DNA of 44,590 bases from Erysipelotrichaceae bacterium (GTDB lineage Bacteria; Bacillota_I; Bacilli_A; Erysipelotrichales; Erysipelotrichaceae). Where the stretch lies: the NCBI GenBank assembly GCA_021209625.1, contig JAJOHZ010000004.1, positions 1-44,590 of the forward strand, given 5' to 3'. The translations under genes and the position numbers were made by a program. The notes below the pieces were generated by a model, which ran no database searches, was not told the DNA's origin, and was given only the letters and a program-made list of their open reading frames with translations. Below, in pieces: positions 18,492 to 26,126 of this stretch; the stretch's first letter is position 1; every line of letters starts with the position of its first letter.

Positions 18492-18546
18492 TTTACATGT
18501 AAAGTGTAAAACAATGCGTTATAATTGTATTCAGCAACACTTTACA
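18492..18546. promoter_or_regulatory. Divergent operator region, pucR / permease operon
   Basis: A perfect palindrome TTTACATGTAAA (18492-18503) overlaps TGTAAAGTGT (18498-18507), whose exact reverse complement ACACTTTACA occurs at 18537-18546. The inverted pair brackets the probable promoters between the two divergent genes. PucR is the obvious candidate binder. The core AAAGTGTAA recurs upstream of allH at 25572-25580. Confidence 0.5.
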
Positions 18547-18607
18547 AAACGAAGCGGTTACAATTGTTTTATTTTACAACTAAGCACACAAATATGGGAG
18601 AAAACAC

Positions 18608-20170
18608 ATGGAAATCACATTAAAGCATCTGATTGATCGTAATGTCTTTGAAAAGATTGAAATCCATTCAGGAGCATCACAACTTCATCGAGTGGTTAAG
18701 AGTGTTTCCATTATGGAAACACCCGATTTTGACAAATATATTCTAGAAAAGACTCTGGTCCTTACCACCCTTTACCCCATCAAGAATGATGTGGATCGTT
18801 TTCTTTTACTTTTGGATTCACTGCATGAAAAACAAGCATCAGCATTGATTGTGAAGGTTAAGCGCTACATTGATCGTATTCCCGAAGTGATCATCGAGAA
18901 AGCCAAAGCATTGGAATTTCCCATCATTACCTTAGAGTATGATGCTAATCTTTCATTGTTATTTGATTCCATCATTGCGGAGGTTCATTACGCTCAATAC
19001 AGCACTCATAACTTTAATGCTTTATACACAACCTTACTTCAAGACATTGTACAAAAGCCATCAACTAAAGCACTCATCACAGCTCTCAAATCTATTCCTG
19101 ATATTGAAGTGTTAATCCTTAATCTTTTCAACAACAACATCCATTCCACCTCCGACAACATCCTAAAGGTTTATCAAGATCATCCATTAGCTCAATCTTC
19201 GTACCATATATTGGAAGATAACCTTATTATCAATGAAGTCATTAACTACGATGGAGTTGATGTGTATCGTTTAATGGTCATGACACCTTATGAGCAACGT
19301 CACATCATTTATAACTATATTGAAATCATTAAACTCATGATCATTCTCATTTACCAAAAGAAACAAGAGAATGCTCTCAAACAAAACCAATTCCTTATGG
19401 ACTTTGTCACCAACATGACCTCCAACTATCAATCCAACATGCAAGTGAAAGAAGCAGGAAAGATTTTCAATTGGCACATTACCTTTCCTATCATGCTCAT
19501 GATGATTGACTTGAAAGAAACGATCATTAAGGCGTATCAGCCGATGATCTTATCTCAAATCAAAAATGAAGTGGTGAATGTCTGTCACATTCATGAAAGT
19601 GAATTAAGACTGATTCTTTTGAATCATCATGTGTTAATCATTGCCAACTTGAAACAACCTCTCTTATATAAAACCATGATGGTATCACTTCATGAGTCTC
19701 TTAAAAATCATTTTCAAGATGCCTTTGTGCGTGCTGCTTATTCTACCCCAATTCAAGAAGCTTCTGACATTCCTACCACATACACTTCCTTATTTGAAAC
19801 CCTTAATCACGCCAGCAAAAATCAACTCACGACCACGCTCATTCATGATCATCATGTAAGAATGGTGAATGTATTAAAGAAATTAGATACAAGCATGCTT
19901 TTAGAGTATGCTCGTAGTGTTCTCAAACCTCTCCTTGAATACGAAGAGAAACACGATTTACCTTTAATCAATACCTACTATCATTACATTGAATGTCAAT
20001 TCAATGCCAAAGAAGCAGCTTCTAGACTCTTCATCCATTACAACTCACTTCGTTATCGACTCAATGTGATTGAATCGTGTGGTTATCCCATCTTTAATCA
20101 TCATGAATCTCACTTTGAAGTTTATTTTGCTTTAACGATTTACCTCTACTTCTTCAAACAAAAAGATTGA
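18608..20170 (+). CDS. pucR: PucR-family transcriptional regulator
   Basis: 520 aa. The N-terminal ~120 residues form a PucR/PurC-like ligand domain (HLIDRNVFEKIEIHSGASQLHRVVKSVSIMETPDF). The middle is a weakly conserved GGDEF-like region, and the C-terminus is the PucR helix-turn-helix (FNAKEAASRLFIHYNSLRYRLNVIESCG). The family controls purine and ureide catabolism in Bacillota. It sits between the permease-hydrolase operon (divergent) and the carbamoyltransferase operon, and probably regulates both. RBS GGGAGA before ATG 18608. Confidence 0.9.
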   Translation: MEITLKHLIDRNVFEKIEIHSGASQLHRVVKSVSIMETPDFDKYILEKTLVLTTLYPIKNDVDRFLLLLDSLHEKQASALIVKVKRYIDRIPEVIIEKAKALEFPIITLEYDANLSLLFDSIIAEVHYAQYSTHNFNALYTTLLQDIVQKPSTKALITALKSIPDIEVLILNLFNNNIHSTSDNILKVYQDHPLAQSSYHILEDNLIINEVINYDGVDVYRLMVMTPYEQRHIIYNYIEIIKLMIILIYQKKQENALKQNQFLMDFVTNMTSNYQSNMQVKEAGKIFNWHITFPIMLMMIDLKETIIKAYQPMILSQIKNEVVNVCHIHESELRLILLNHHVLIIANLKQPLLYKTMMVSLHESLKNHFQDAFVRAAYSTPIQEASDIPTTYTSLFETLNHASKNQLTTTLIHDHHVRMVNVLKKLDTSMLLEYARSVLKPLLEYEEKHDLPLINTYYHYIECQFNAKEAASRLFIHYNSLRYRLNVIESCGYPIFNHHESHFEVYFALTIYLYFFKQKD

Positions 20171-20230
20171 TTCATCACTTTACCTCATGAAAAAACATGG
20201 TATAGTAGAGATAACCTTGGGAGGGAAAAC

Positions 20231-20302
20231 ATGTTATTTCTAGAAATCATTTTGTTTATATTTTTAATTTTCTTTAACTATTTTCATTCGTATCGATTAT
20301 GA
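20231..20302 (+). CDS. Tiny ORF, 23-aa hydrophobic peptide
   Basis: ATG 20231 follows GGGAGGG at good spacing. The peptide MLFLEIILFIFLIFFNYFHSYRL is a single membrane span. It overlaps the next tiny ORF by 4 bases (ATGA) and lies between pucR and a terminator. It may be a genuine small membrane protein, or the first half of a ~60-aa protein broken at the A7 run that follows. Too short for the ORF track. Confidence 0.45.
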   Translation: MLFLEIILFIFLIFFNYFHSYRL

Positions 20303-20415
20303 AAAAAAGAGGAAAGAAACGCTTGTTTGGTCACTTCATTCATACCTTCTTCAATAAAGACTTATATGATGAATATGATCAATACAAGGAAAACTCATCA
20401 TCACTATCTGAGTAA
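20299..20415 (+). CDS. Tiny ORF, 38-aa basic/acidic peptide
   Basis: MKKRGKKRLFGHFIHTFFNKDLYDEYDQYKENSSSLSE: a strongly basic N-terminus and an acidic C-terminus. It starts within the stop of the 23-aa ORF and ends just before a terminator. The pairing of a membrane span with a basic cytosolic tail would make sense as one protein, so a single-base indel is a real alternative. Confidence 0.4.
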   Translation: MKKRGKKRLFGHFIHTFFNKDLYDEYDQYKENSSSLSE

Positions 20416-20421
20416 ACAAAC

Positions 20422-20450
20422 AAGCACTGGTTCACACCAGTGCTTACTTT
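20422..20450. terminator. Bidirectional terminator between tiny ORFs and ndk
   Basis: AAGCACTGG (20422-20430), loop TTCACA, CCAGTGCTT (20437-20445), with T-rich flanks. It serves convergent transcripts; on the minus strand it closes the carbamoyltransferase-kinase operon. Confidence 0.8.
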
Positions 20451-20898
20451 TATGCTTCATTAAACCACAAATCACATTCAAACTCAGCTGCCTCAACCGA
20501 ATCTGACGCATGAATAAGATTTCGAATCATCCGAGAAGATGTTTTTGCTAAAGCTAGTGAATCTTCACCATATCGACCTCGAATACTGCTTGGATCAGCC
20601 AAAGAAGGATCAGTAGCTCCAATTTTAGTTCTGATGTGTTGAATAAGTGATTCATCATCACTCTCACATTCTAAGATAATTACTTTTTGATCTTTAAACT
20701 CATTAAGAATCATCTCTTTAAACCCTGGAAGTTAAGTCGTACAATCACTTCATGATAGTGTTTAAGAATTACTTCTTCTTTAACCACCACTTCTTTCATC
20801 TTACTGATAACACAAGGCAATGACTTCAACTCATTTAAAATGACATGTTCTAGTCTTCGCTTCATTGCGTCAGGCTTGATTAACACAAAACTCTTCAT
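20450..20898 (-). pseudogene. ndk: Nucleoside diphosphate kinase, apparent frameshift
   Basis: Two track pieces form one NDPK of ~149 aa. The first (20710-20898) gives MKSFVLIKPDAMKRR and ends FQGLKR; the second (20450-20713) gives IGATDPSLADPSSIRGRYG and the active-site His in NLIHASDSVEAAEFE. A -1 shift at 20710-20713, where TGA overlaps ATG, separates them within the conserved core, so two independent proteins are unlikely. The enzyme exchanges phosphate between NTPs and NDPs. It starts within the carbamate kinase stop (4-base overlap), an unusual partner that fits an energy-yielding operon. Confidence 0.85.
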
Positions 20899-21809
20899 CG
20901 ATCACTCACAATACGGGTACCTGTTTCACCCTTTAATGCTTCTGAAGCTTTATCAAGTAAGGTGATGATGGTGGTTTTATCTTTCGCACCACTCACAAAG
21001 CTTAATGCTGCTTCCACTTTAGGTAACATGGATCCTGGCGCGAAGTGGCCTTCTTGAATAAATTGTTTGGTTTCTTCAATGCTCATGCTAGCTAACCATT
21101 GTTGTTTTGGAGTGCCATAGTAAACGGCTACCTTCTCAACAGCAGTTAAGATAAAGAGCACATCCACATCCAATTCTTTCGCAAGTAAAGCACTTGCACT
21201 GTCCTTATCAATGACCGCTTCTACCCCAACATACCCTTGATCTGTCGCAATGACCGGGATACCACCTCCACCAGCACACACCACCACATGATGTTGGTTG
21301 AGGGCATCTTGAATCGAGGTTAAGTTAGTAATATGTTGTGGCTTTGGAGAAGCCACGACACGTCGATAACCACGTCCTGAATCTTCCACTACAGGAATCC
21401 CTTCTTTAACTAAAGCTGATGCTGTGGCTTCATCCATGAAACCACCTATCGGTTTAGTTGGATGGGTGAAGGCAGGATCCTTTGGATCCACTTCAACCAT
21501 GGTTAACACATAATCAACAGGCACATTAACACCATGCACAGTGAGCGCATGTTGAAGCTTACGGGTCAAGTCAAACCCAATGTACCCTTGACTCATCGCA
21601 ACACTCACATACAAAGGAATATCCAGTTGAGTGTTCATCACTTGATGAATCTTCCCCACTTGTGGTCCATTACCATGAGTAATCAGGACATCATGACCTT
21701 GTTGAATGAGGGATGCAATGATATCTGCACTATGGGTTAATGCACTTTCTTGTTCTTTCAAATCATTTCCTAATGCGTTGCCTCCTAAAGCAATGACAAT
21801 TTTAGCCAT
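20895..21809 (-). CDS. arcC: Carbamate kinase
   Basis: 304 aa, full length. Motifs are IVIALGGNALG, ITHGNGPQVGKI, GRGYRRVVASPKP, VVCAGGGGIPVI, VIDKDSASALLAKEL and FAPGSMLPKVEAALSF. It converts carbamoyl phosphate plus ADP to ATP plus carbamate (NH3 + CO2). Here it overlaps the DUF1116 gene by 8 bases and so belongs to the putative oxamate carbamoyltransferase operon, matching AllK/YbcF in the E. coli allantoin locus, rather than to an arginine deiminase operon (no arcA or arcB here). Confidence 0.95.
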   Translation of the reverse strand: MAKIVIALGGNALGNDLKEQESALTHSADIIASLIQQGHDVLITHGNGPQVGKIHQVMNTQLDIPLYVSVAMSQGYIGFDLTRKLQHALTVHGVNVPVDYVLTMVEVDPKDPAFTHPTKPIGGFMDEATASALVKEGIPVVEDSGRGYRRVVASPKPQHITNLTSIQDALNQHHVVVCAGGGGIPVIATDQGYVGVEAVIDKDSASALLAKELDVDVLFILTAVEKVAVYYGTPKQQWLASMSIEETKQFIQEGHFAPGSMLPKVEAALSFVSGAKDKTTIITLLDKASEALKGETGTRIVSDR

Positions 21810-23208
21810 GTGATTTCTCCTTTAATTGTTGATAAGATGCAAGTAAAGCTTGATTGAAACAAGCCATAGGTGGTGTTACCACACCTGCACCAATTTGGCC
21901 TACCCCAGCTTCTTTATGCGCAATTCCTGTATTAATAATAGGTAAGACATTGCGTTTCACCACTTTGACCACATCAATCCCTGTTGGGGTTCCCATGAAG
22001 TTAAGGGCTGGTAACGCAAAAGATGTATTTTCTCTCATGGTAATATTGAACATGCTGTGAGTGTAATTCATCGCATCATCCACATTACCTCCCACAAACT
22101 GCGTGATGGCAGGCGATGCACCCATCGCAAATCCTCCAATACCACATGTTTCCGTGATGGTAGAATCCCCTAAGTCTAGATTTGCATCTTCATCACTGTA
22201 TCCCGCAAACAATAATCCTTCCACAAAATTGGCAGGAGCAACAAACCATGATTTGACTCCACTTCCACTGACTCGTAATCCAAAGTCAACCCCATTACGC
22301 GCCATGGTGGTCACCAAAGTTGAATAAGGGATACCATGAGCAGCTTCCATGATGGACTTGGTTGCTGGCATGGATAAGTTTAAGAAATAATGATCATTGG
22401 TTTGAATGAAGCGAATGACACGTTCAATTTGATCATGTTTGAATGGTGTTTTAAGTATGCTTGGTACCACTTCTTTAAAGAATAAAGAGGTAGCTGCTTT
22501 GTTACGATTATGACATTCATCCCCCATTTGTAACGCTTGGGCAATCAATGATTTTAAATCAATGCCTTCATCATACATAAAGATAGCTGCTTTCATCACA
22601 GGAAGAAGTTCTTCTTTAATCCAGTTAAGACGATGAATCACACTTTCATCATAAGCACCAAAACGTAGAACTTTACCCAATCCTTCATTCACTGTACAGT
22701 ACGCTTTATTTCCATAGGGCTTGTTTAACACTACATGCACTGGCATGGAAGCAGAAATCACCCCTGCCATTGGACCAACCGCATTATAGTGATGAGCAGG
22801 AGCAAATTCAATCTTACCACTGGATGCCAATGCTTTGGCTTCTTCAACACTGTTGGCTTTCTTTTCAAAAAGAAGTGCCCCAATAATCGCTCCTTGCATC
22901 GGTCCACACATGCGATCCCATGTGATAGGAGGACCAGCATGTAAAATAAGATTGTCATGATATCCTTCAATCATGTCTTTAGCTAATCCCATATCAATCA
23001 GATATGGATGACCTGATAACACAATGTTGACGGCTTTTTCATTCGCAGCTTTAACACGCTCATCATGGGATAACCCATCAATGGCTTCAATTAATGCTTT
23101 GTCTCCTCCCGCAAGTGGAGCCCAATTCACTTGAGTTACCTTTTGATTTTGAAGCTTTAAATCATCATAAAACAAGCGTGTGCCTATGTTTAGAAAATGT
23201 TGACTCAT
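21802..23208 (-). CDS. allG: DUF1116 protein, YlbE/AllG-type carbamoyltransferase subunit
   Basis: 468 aa, the DUF1116 family (E. coli YlbE). Characteristic segments are VNWAPLAGGDKALIEAI, HAGPPITWDRMCGPMQGAIIGALLFE, FAPAHHYNAVGPMAGVISASMPV and TCGIGGFAMGASPAITQFVGG. In E. coli this protein acts with FdrA and YlbF in oxamate carbamoyltransferase activity, converting oxalurate and phosphate to oxamate and carbamoyl phosphate. It is one base after fdrA and overlaps carbamate kinase. It is intact. Confidence 0.88.
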   Translation of the reverse strand: MSQHFLNIGTRLFYDDLKLQNQKVTQVNWAPLAGGDKALIEAIDGLSHDERVKAANEKAVNIVLSGHPYLIDMGLAKDMIEGYHDNLILHAGPPITWDRMCGPMQGAIIGALLFEKKANSVEEAKALASSGKIEFAPAHHYNAVGPMAGVISASMPVHVVLNKPYGNKAYCTVNEGLGKVLRFGAYDESVIHRLNWIKEELLPVMKAAIFMYDEGIDLKSLIAQALQMGDECHNRNKAATSLFFKEVVPSILKTPFKHDQIERVIRFIQTNDHYFLNLSMPATKSIMEAAHGIPYSTLVTTMARNGVDFGLRVSGSGVKSWFVAPANFVEGLLFAGYSDEDANLDLGDSTITETCGIGGFAMGASPAITQFVGGNVDDAMNYTHSMFNITMRENTSFALPALNFMGTPTGIDVVKVVKRNVLPIINTGIAHKEAGVGQIGAGVVTPPMACFNQALLASYQQLKEKSHG

Positions 23209-23209
23209 C

Positions 23210-24727
23210 TTATTTTCCCTCCTTCATAAGGTTGGCAACGCGAGCACAGGCATCTAAGTTGCTTGTTGCTACGTGAACTCCAATGGTCTGTAATGCTTGA
23301 ACACTGGATTGATATCCTTGTTTATCCTTGTCTGTGGCACAGACATAGGCCACCACATCAAATGAGCGATGAGACGCAAGTTTAAACGCTTCTTGAAGTG
23401 TTTCAAGACTTTCTTCAACCGCTTGTGGATGGGCACCATATCCTAAAACAAAGTCAAGCAACAACACACGTGTGCTTTCTTCTTTCGCGGCTTTAAGAAT
23501 CCAATCATTTCTTAACGTTGGTTCAATCATTGGATGTGGACGACCATTAGTAAACTCATCATCACCTAAATCAAGCAGTGTATGGTGTTGTCCACTGATG
23601 TCATGAATCGCATGTTCGTTGTGATGCAGATTGCTTTGAATGAGTCCTAATGGAGCGAGTTGATCTAATGCTTCATAACACAAGGTTCCTCCACAATACA
23701 ATCCCACAAAACGGTTATCTTTAAGCTCTTGTTTCTCTAGATTGAGTGGTTTGAATGGCTCTAAGTTTCCATTAAAGGAAGGTGATAATGACACCGCTTT
23801 ATGAGCTGCTTCACTTAAACTGGACGCATAATGAAGATTGCCTTCATCTTTCATCACTTCTTTATTTCCTAAGAAACACACCACACTTGGTTTATCAATG
23901 CCCTTCAGGGTTTGAATCATAAGTTCTTTCACTTCTTTTGCGGGTGGTTTTGAAACACAGACAATCACTTTGGTGGCTTCATCATGGGCTAAACGACGTA
24001 ACCCTTCTCTCATCATTAAACCTTGAACGGCTAAGGATAAGTCACGACCTCCTGTACCAATCGCATCGGTGATTCCTCCACCTAAGCGGTCAATTTGAAC
24101 CATCACTTCTTGTGAACCCGTTCCACTTGCGGCCACAATGCCAATATCTCCACGTCTCACTTCATTCGCAAAGCAAAGGCCCACTCCACCCAATACCGCT
24201 GTTCCACAATCTGGTCCCATCACAAGCAATTGATGATCAAACGCGTATTGTTTCAAAGCCACTTCTTCTTCAATGCTCATGTTGTCAGAGAAAATCATGA
24301 CATCCATACCTTCTCTTAAAGCTTGCATGGCTTCCTTCGCAACGTATTGTCCAGGAATGGAGAAGATAGCTACAGTGGGCTTAACCCCATCTTCTATCAC
24401 ATCATCAATGGAGGTGTACACTTTCTCTTCATTGGATGAAGAAGAGGACTTACTCCCTCCAGAAAGTTGTTCTTGAATGTGATTAAAAGCTTCTAGAACA
24501 CGCTCTTCACTTTGGGCAATGACTCCAATGATCAAATCATTGACGGAGGTGCTTTCCACTTCAGGAGTGGAAAGACCTACTTGCGCAATAATGGCTTTGT
24601 TCATGTCCGTTGCCATCGCAATGACCACTTCTTGTATGCCTTCTTGTTTCTTCACTTTAGCTGCGAGTGACATTAAACTGACTGAATCAATGTAACGATT
24701 CTTAAATACTTGTGTTGATTGATGCAT
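23210..24727 (-). CDS. fdrA: FdrA family protein (AllF), carbamoyltransferase subunit
   Basis: About 505 aa from ATG 24727 (MHQSTQVFKNRYIDSVSLM), which has AAGGAG nine bases upstream; the track's 30 extra residues come from the end of allH read in another frame. FdrA resembles succinyl-CoA synthetase: a CoA-binding-like fold (MGPDCGTAVLGGVGLCFANEV, GIVAASGTGSQEVMVQIDRLGGG, AIGTGGRDLS) and a ligase-like C-terminal half. A Ser-rich linker (GGSKSSSSSNEE) joins the N-terminal ACT-like part. It is a partner of YlbE and YlbF in oxamate carbamoyltransferase. Confidence 0.9.
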   Translation of the reverse strand: MHQSTQVFKNRYIDSVSLMSLAAKVKKQEGIQEVVIAMATDMNKAIIAQVGLSTPEVESTSVNDLIIGVIAQSEERVLEAFNHIQEQLSGGSKSSSSSNEEKVYTSIDDVIEDGVKPTVAIFSIPGQYVAKEAMQALREGMDVMIFSDNMSIEEEVALKQYAFDHQLLVMGPDCGTAVLGGVGLCFANEVRRGDIGIVAASGTGSQEVMVQIDRLGGGITDAIGTGGRDLSLAVQGLMMREGLRRLAHDEATKVIVCVSKPPAKEVKELMIQTLKGIDKPSVVCFLGNKEVMKDEGNLHYASSLSEAAHKAVSLSPSFNGNLEPFKPLNLEKQELKDNRFVGLYCGGTLCYEALDQLAPLGLIQSNLHHNEHAIHDISGQHHTLLDLGDDEFTNGRPHPMIEPTLRNDWILKAAKEESTRVLLLDFVLGYGAHPQAVEESLETLQEAFKLASHRSFDVVAYVCATDKDKQGYQSSVQALQTIGVHVATSNLDACARVANLMKEGK

Positions 24728-24737
24728 TATTTTCTCC

Positions 24738-25567
24738 TTATTTGTGAGTGTATCCATATACCGCAACCCCAACCATAAAATCAGTGCCTGATGTATGACC
24801 AATCCGTTGACACACATCAGCTTTCTCTTTCACCTTATGAGGTCGACTCAGTGAAAGAATTAAATCTTGGTGAACTTCATTAAATTGTCCTTCAAAGGCT
24901 TGTCTTAACATCATTGACTGACCTGCGTTGTTTGATTCAATAAAGGTTCACAACTATGCCTTAATACTTGAATGAATCCTAAATGATAACAACTCCATGC
25001 CAGTGCTAACATGCCCACTAACACATCATCCCCACTTGGGGTTTGTCCAATACCACATCCAATGAGCTTAGGAAGCAATTGAATGTCATGAGAGCGAATA
25101 TACTCTTTAAGCAAGGTTACCAAGTGTTGAGAAAAGACATCATGAGGGGTTGAAAACAAACGTATGGCCCCGTCATGGTGGGAATGTTGAATTAACCATT
25201 TTGTCAAGGATTGATGACCTAAGCGAATGCTTTCAAGATCAGGATAACATCCAATCACGTGATCCAATAAAACGGTGGAGGCCTGTGATAAATCAACAGA
25301 CAATGAACCCATGTGTAAGGTATGCCCTAAACTGTACACAGGCATTCCTTGGTTGAGTTGAAGGTTTAAGAAGGATTGAAGGTCACACACACACGTTAAA
25401 GGAGCTTTAGGTTTATCTTGACTAACCAAGGTAATCATCCCAAGATCATTACTCAAGTTCAGTGCATGATCATACACACTGTGCACCTTTAAATTCCCAT
25501 GATTAAGATAGGTTTTGAGTTGTTGATCCACCCATAGAGCTTCTACCACATGACCACCACCTTTCAC
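24738..25567 (-). pseudogene. allH: DUF2877 protein (YlbF/AllH type), apparent frameshift
   Basis: The track shows 218 aa ending TTQVSQ (stop 24911-24913). The family continues, and in the -1 frame from 24914 the sequence MMLRQAFEGQFNEVHQDLILSLS ... RIGHTSGTDFMVGVAV completes the domain, with the hallmark GHTSGTD; the joined protein is ~276 aa, like E. coli YlbF. Adding one A (CAA ATG) would align with YlbF without a gap. The core GIGQTPSGDDVLVGMLALAW is intact. The start is uncertain: GTG 25567 lacks a good RBS, and GTG 25549 follows GGTGGTGG. It is first gene of the operon. Confidence 0.85.
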
Positions 25568-25571
25568 ATTA

Positions 25572-25580
25572 AAAGTGTAA
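25572..25580. promoter_or_regulatory. AAAGTGTAA box upstream of allH
   Basis: The same nine bases occur in the pucR/permease operator (18501-18509). It overlaps the short upstream region of the allH operon, where a PucR site would be expected. Short motif, so chance is possible. Confidence 0.3.
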
Positions 25581-25650
25581 CACTCACACTATGAGCCTGT
25601 CTTTATCACTTTTGCATAAGATGAAGCGCTTTCTATTGTGACATTCGCAC

Positions 25651-25677
25651 AATAAAAAAAGAGAGTTACCTCTCTTT
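25651..25677 (-). terminator. Terminator of the mur/PTS operon
   Basis: AAAGAGAG-TTAC-CTCTCTTT is a perfect 8-bp stem; on the minus strand it is followed by T7. It begins at the stop of the EIIA gene. Confidence 0.85.
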
Positions 25678-26126
25678 CATTCATACGTTATCACAACATC
25701 ATCAATGCTCATATCTCGTGCATCATCATGAAGCGTGAGGTTCACTTCCTTTGGTTTGTCTGAAATGACCATCATGGTGTCTGTGCTCAGATGATGGGCT
25801 TGAATCGCTTTGATGTCACATTCAACACACAGTTGATGACGTTTCACCACATCTCCTTCTTTGATGAAGGCCTTGAAATGTTTCCCATTCAGTTTGACTG
25901 TATCAATGCCAATATGAATCAAGATATCCATCCCATCACACTGAATACCAAAGGCATGATTTGTGGGGAAGACCATGGTAACAACCCCATCACATGGGGC
26001 TACAATGCGTCCATCACTTGGAGTAATCGCAATTCCTTCACCAAGCATTCTTTGCGAAAAAACGGGATCACTCACTTCTTTCAAAGGTTTAAGTGTGCCA
26101 TTGACACATGCTGTTAGTGTATTCAT
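25677..26126 (-). CDS. PTS glucose-type EIIA protein
   Basis: 149 aa, EIIA-Glc (Crr) fold. The phospho-acceptor His is in ILIHIGIDTVKLNG and the partner His in PTNHAFGI; IVAPCDGVVTMVFP opens the domain. The upstream EIIBC lacks an EIIA domain, as is usual for MurP, so this protein probably supplies its phosphate. It overlaps mupG by 4 bases and closes the operon. Confidence 0.9.
   Translation of the reverse strand: MNTLTACVNGTLKPLKEVSDPVFSQRMLGEGIAITPSDGRIVAPCDGVVTMVFPTNHAFGIQCDGMDILIHIGIDTVKLNGKHFKAFIKEGDVVKRHQLCVECDIKAIQAHHLSTDTMMVISDKPKEVNLTLHDDARDMSIDDVVITYE

Noticed and set aside
18608-20170. CdaR sugar-diacid regulator
   Set aside because: The C-terminal HTH is shared, but the N-terminal PurC-like domain and the ureide gene context fit PucR.
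22758-22970. 70-aa minus-strand ORF with many hydrophobic residues
   Set aside because: It lies inside the DUF1116 gene in another frame, with no RBS.
25621-25640. cre site (AGCGCT) upstream of allH
   Set aside because: Core AAGCGCTT is present but the flanks match the consensus poorly (several mismatches).
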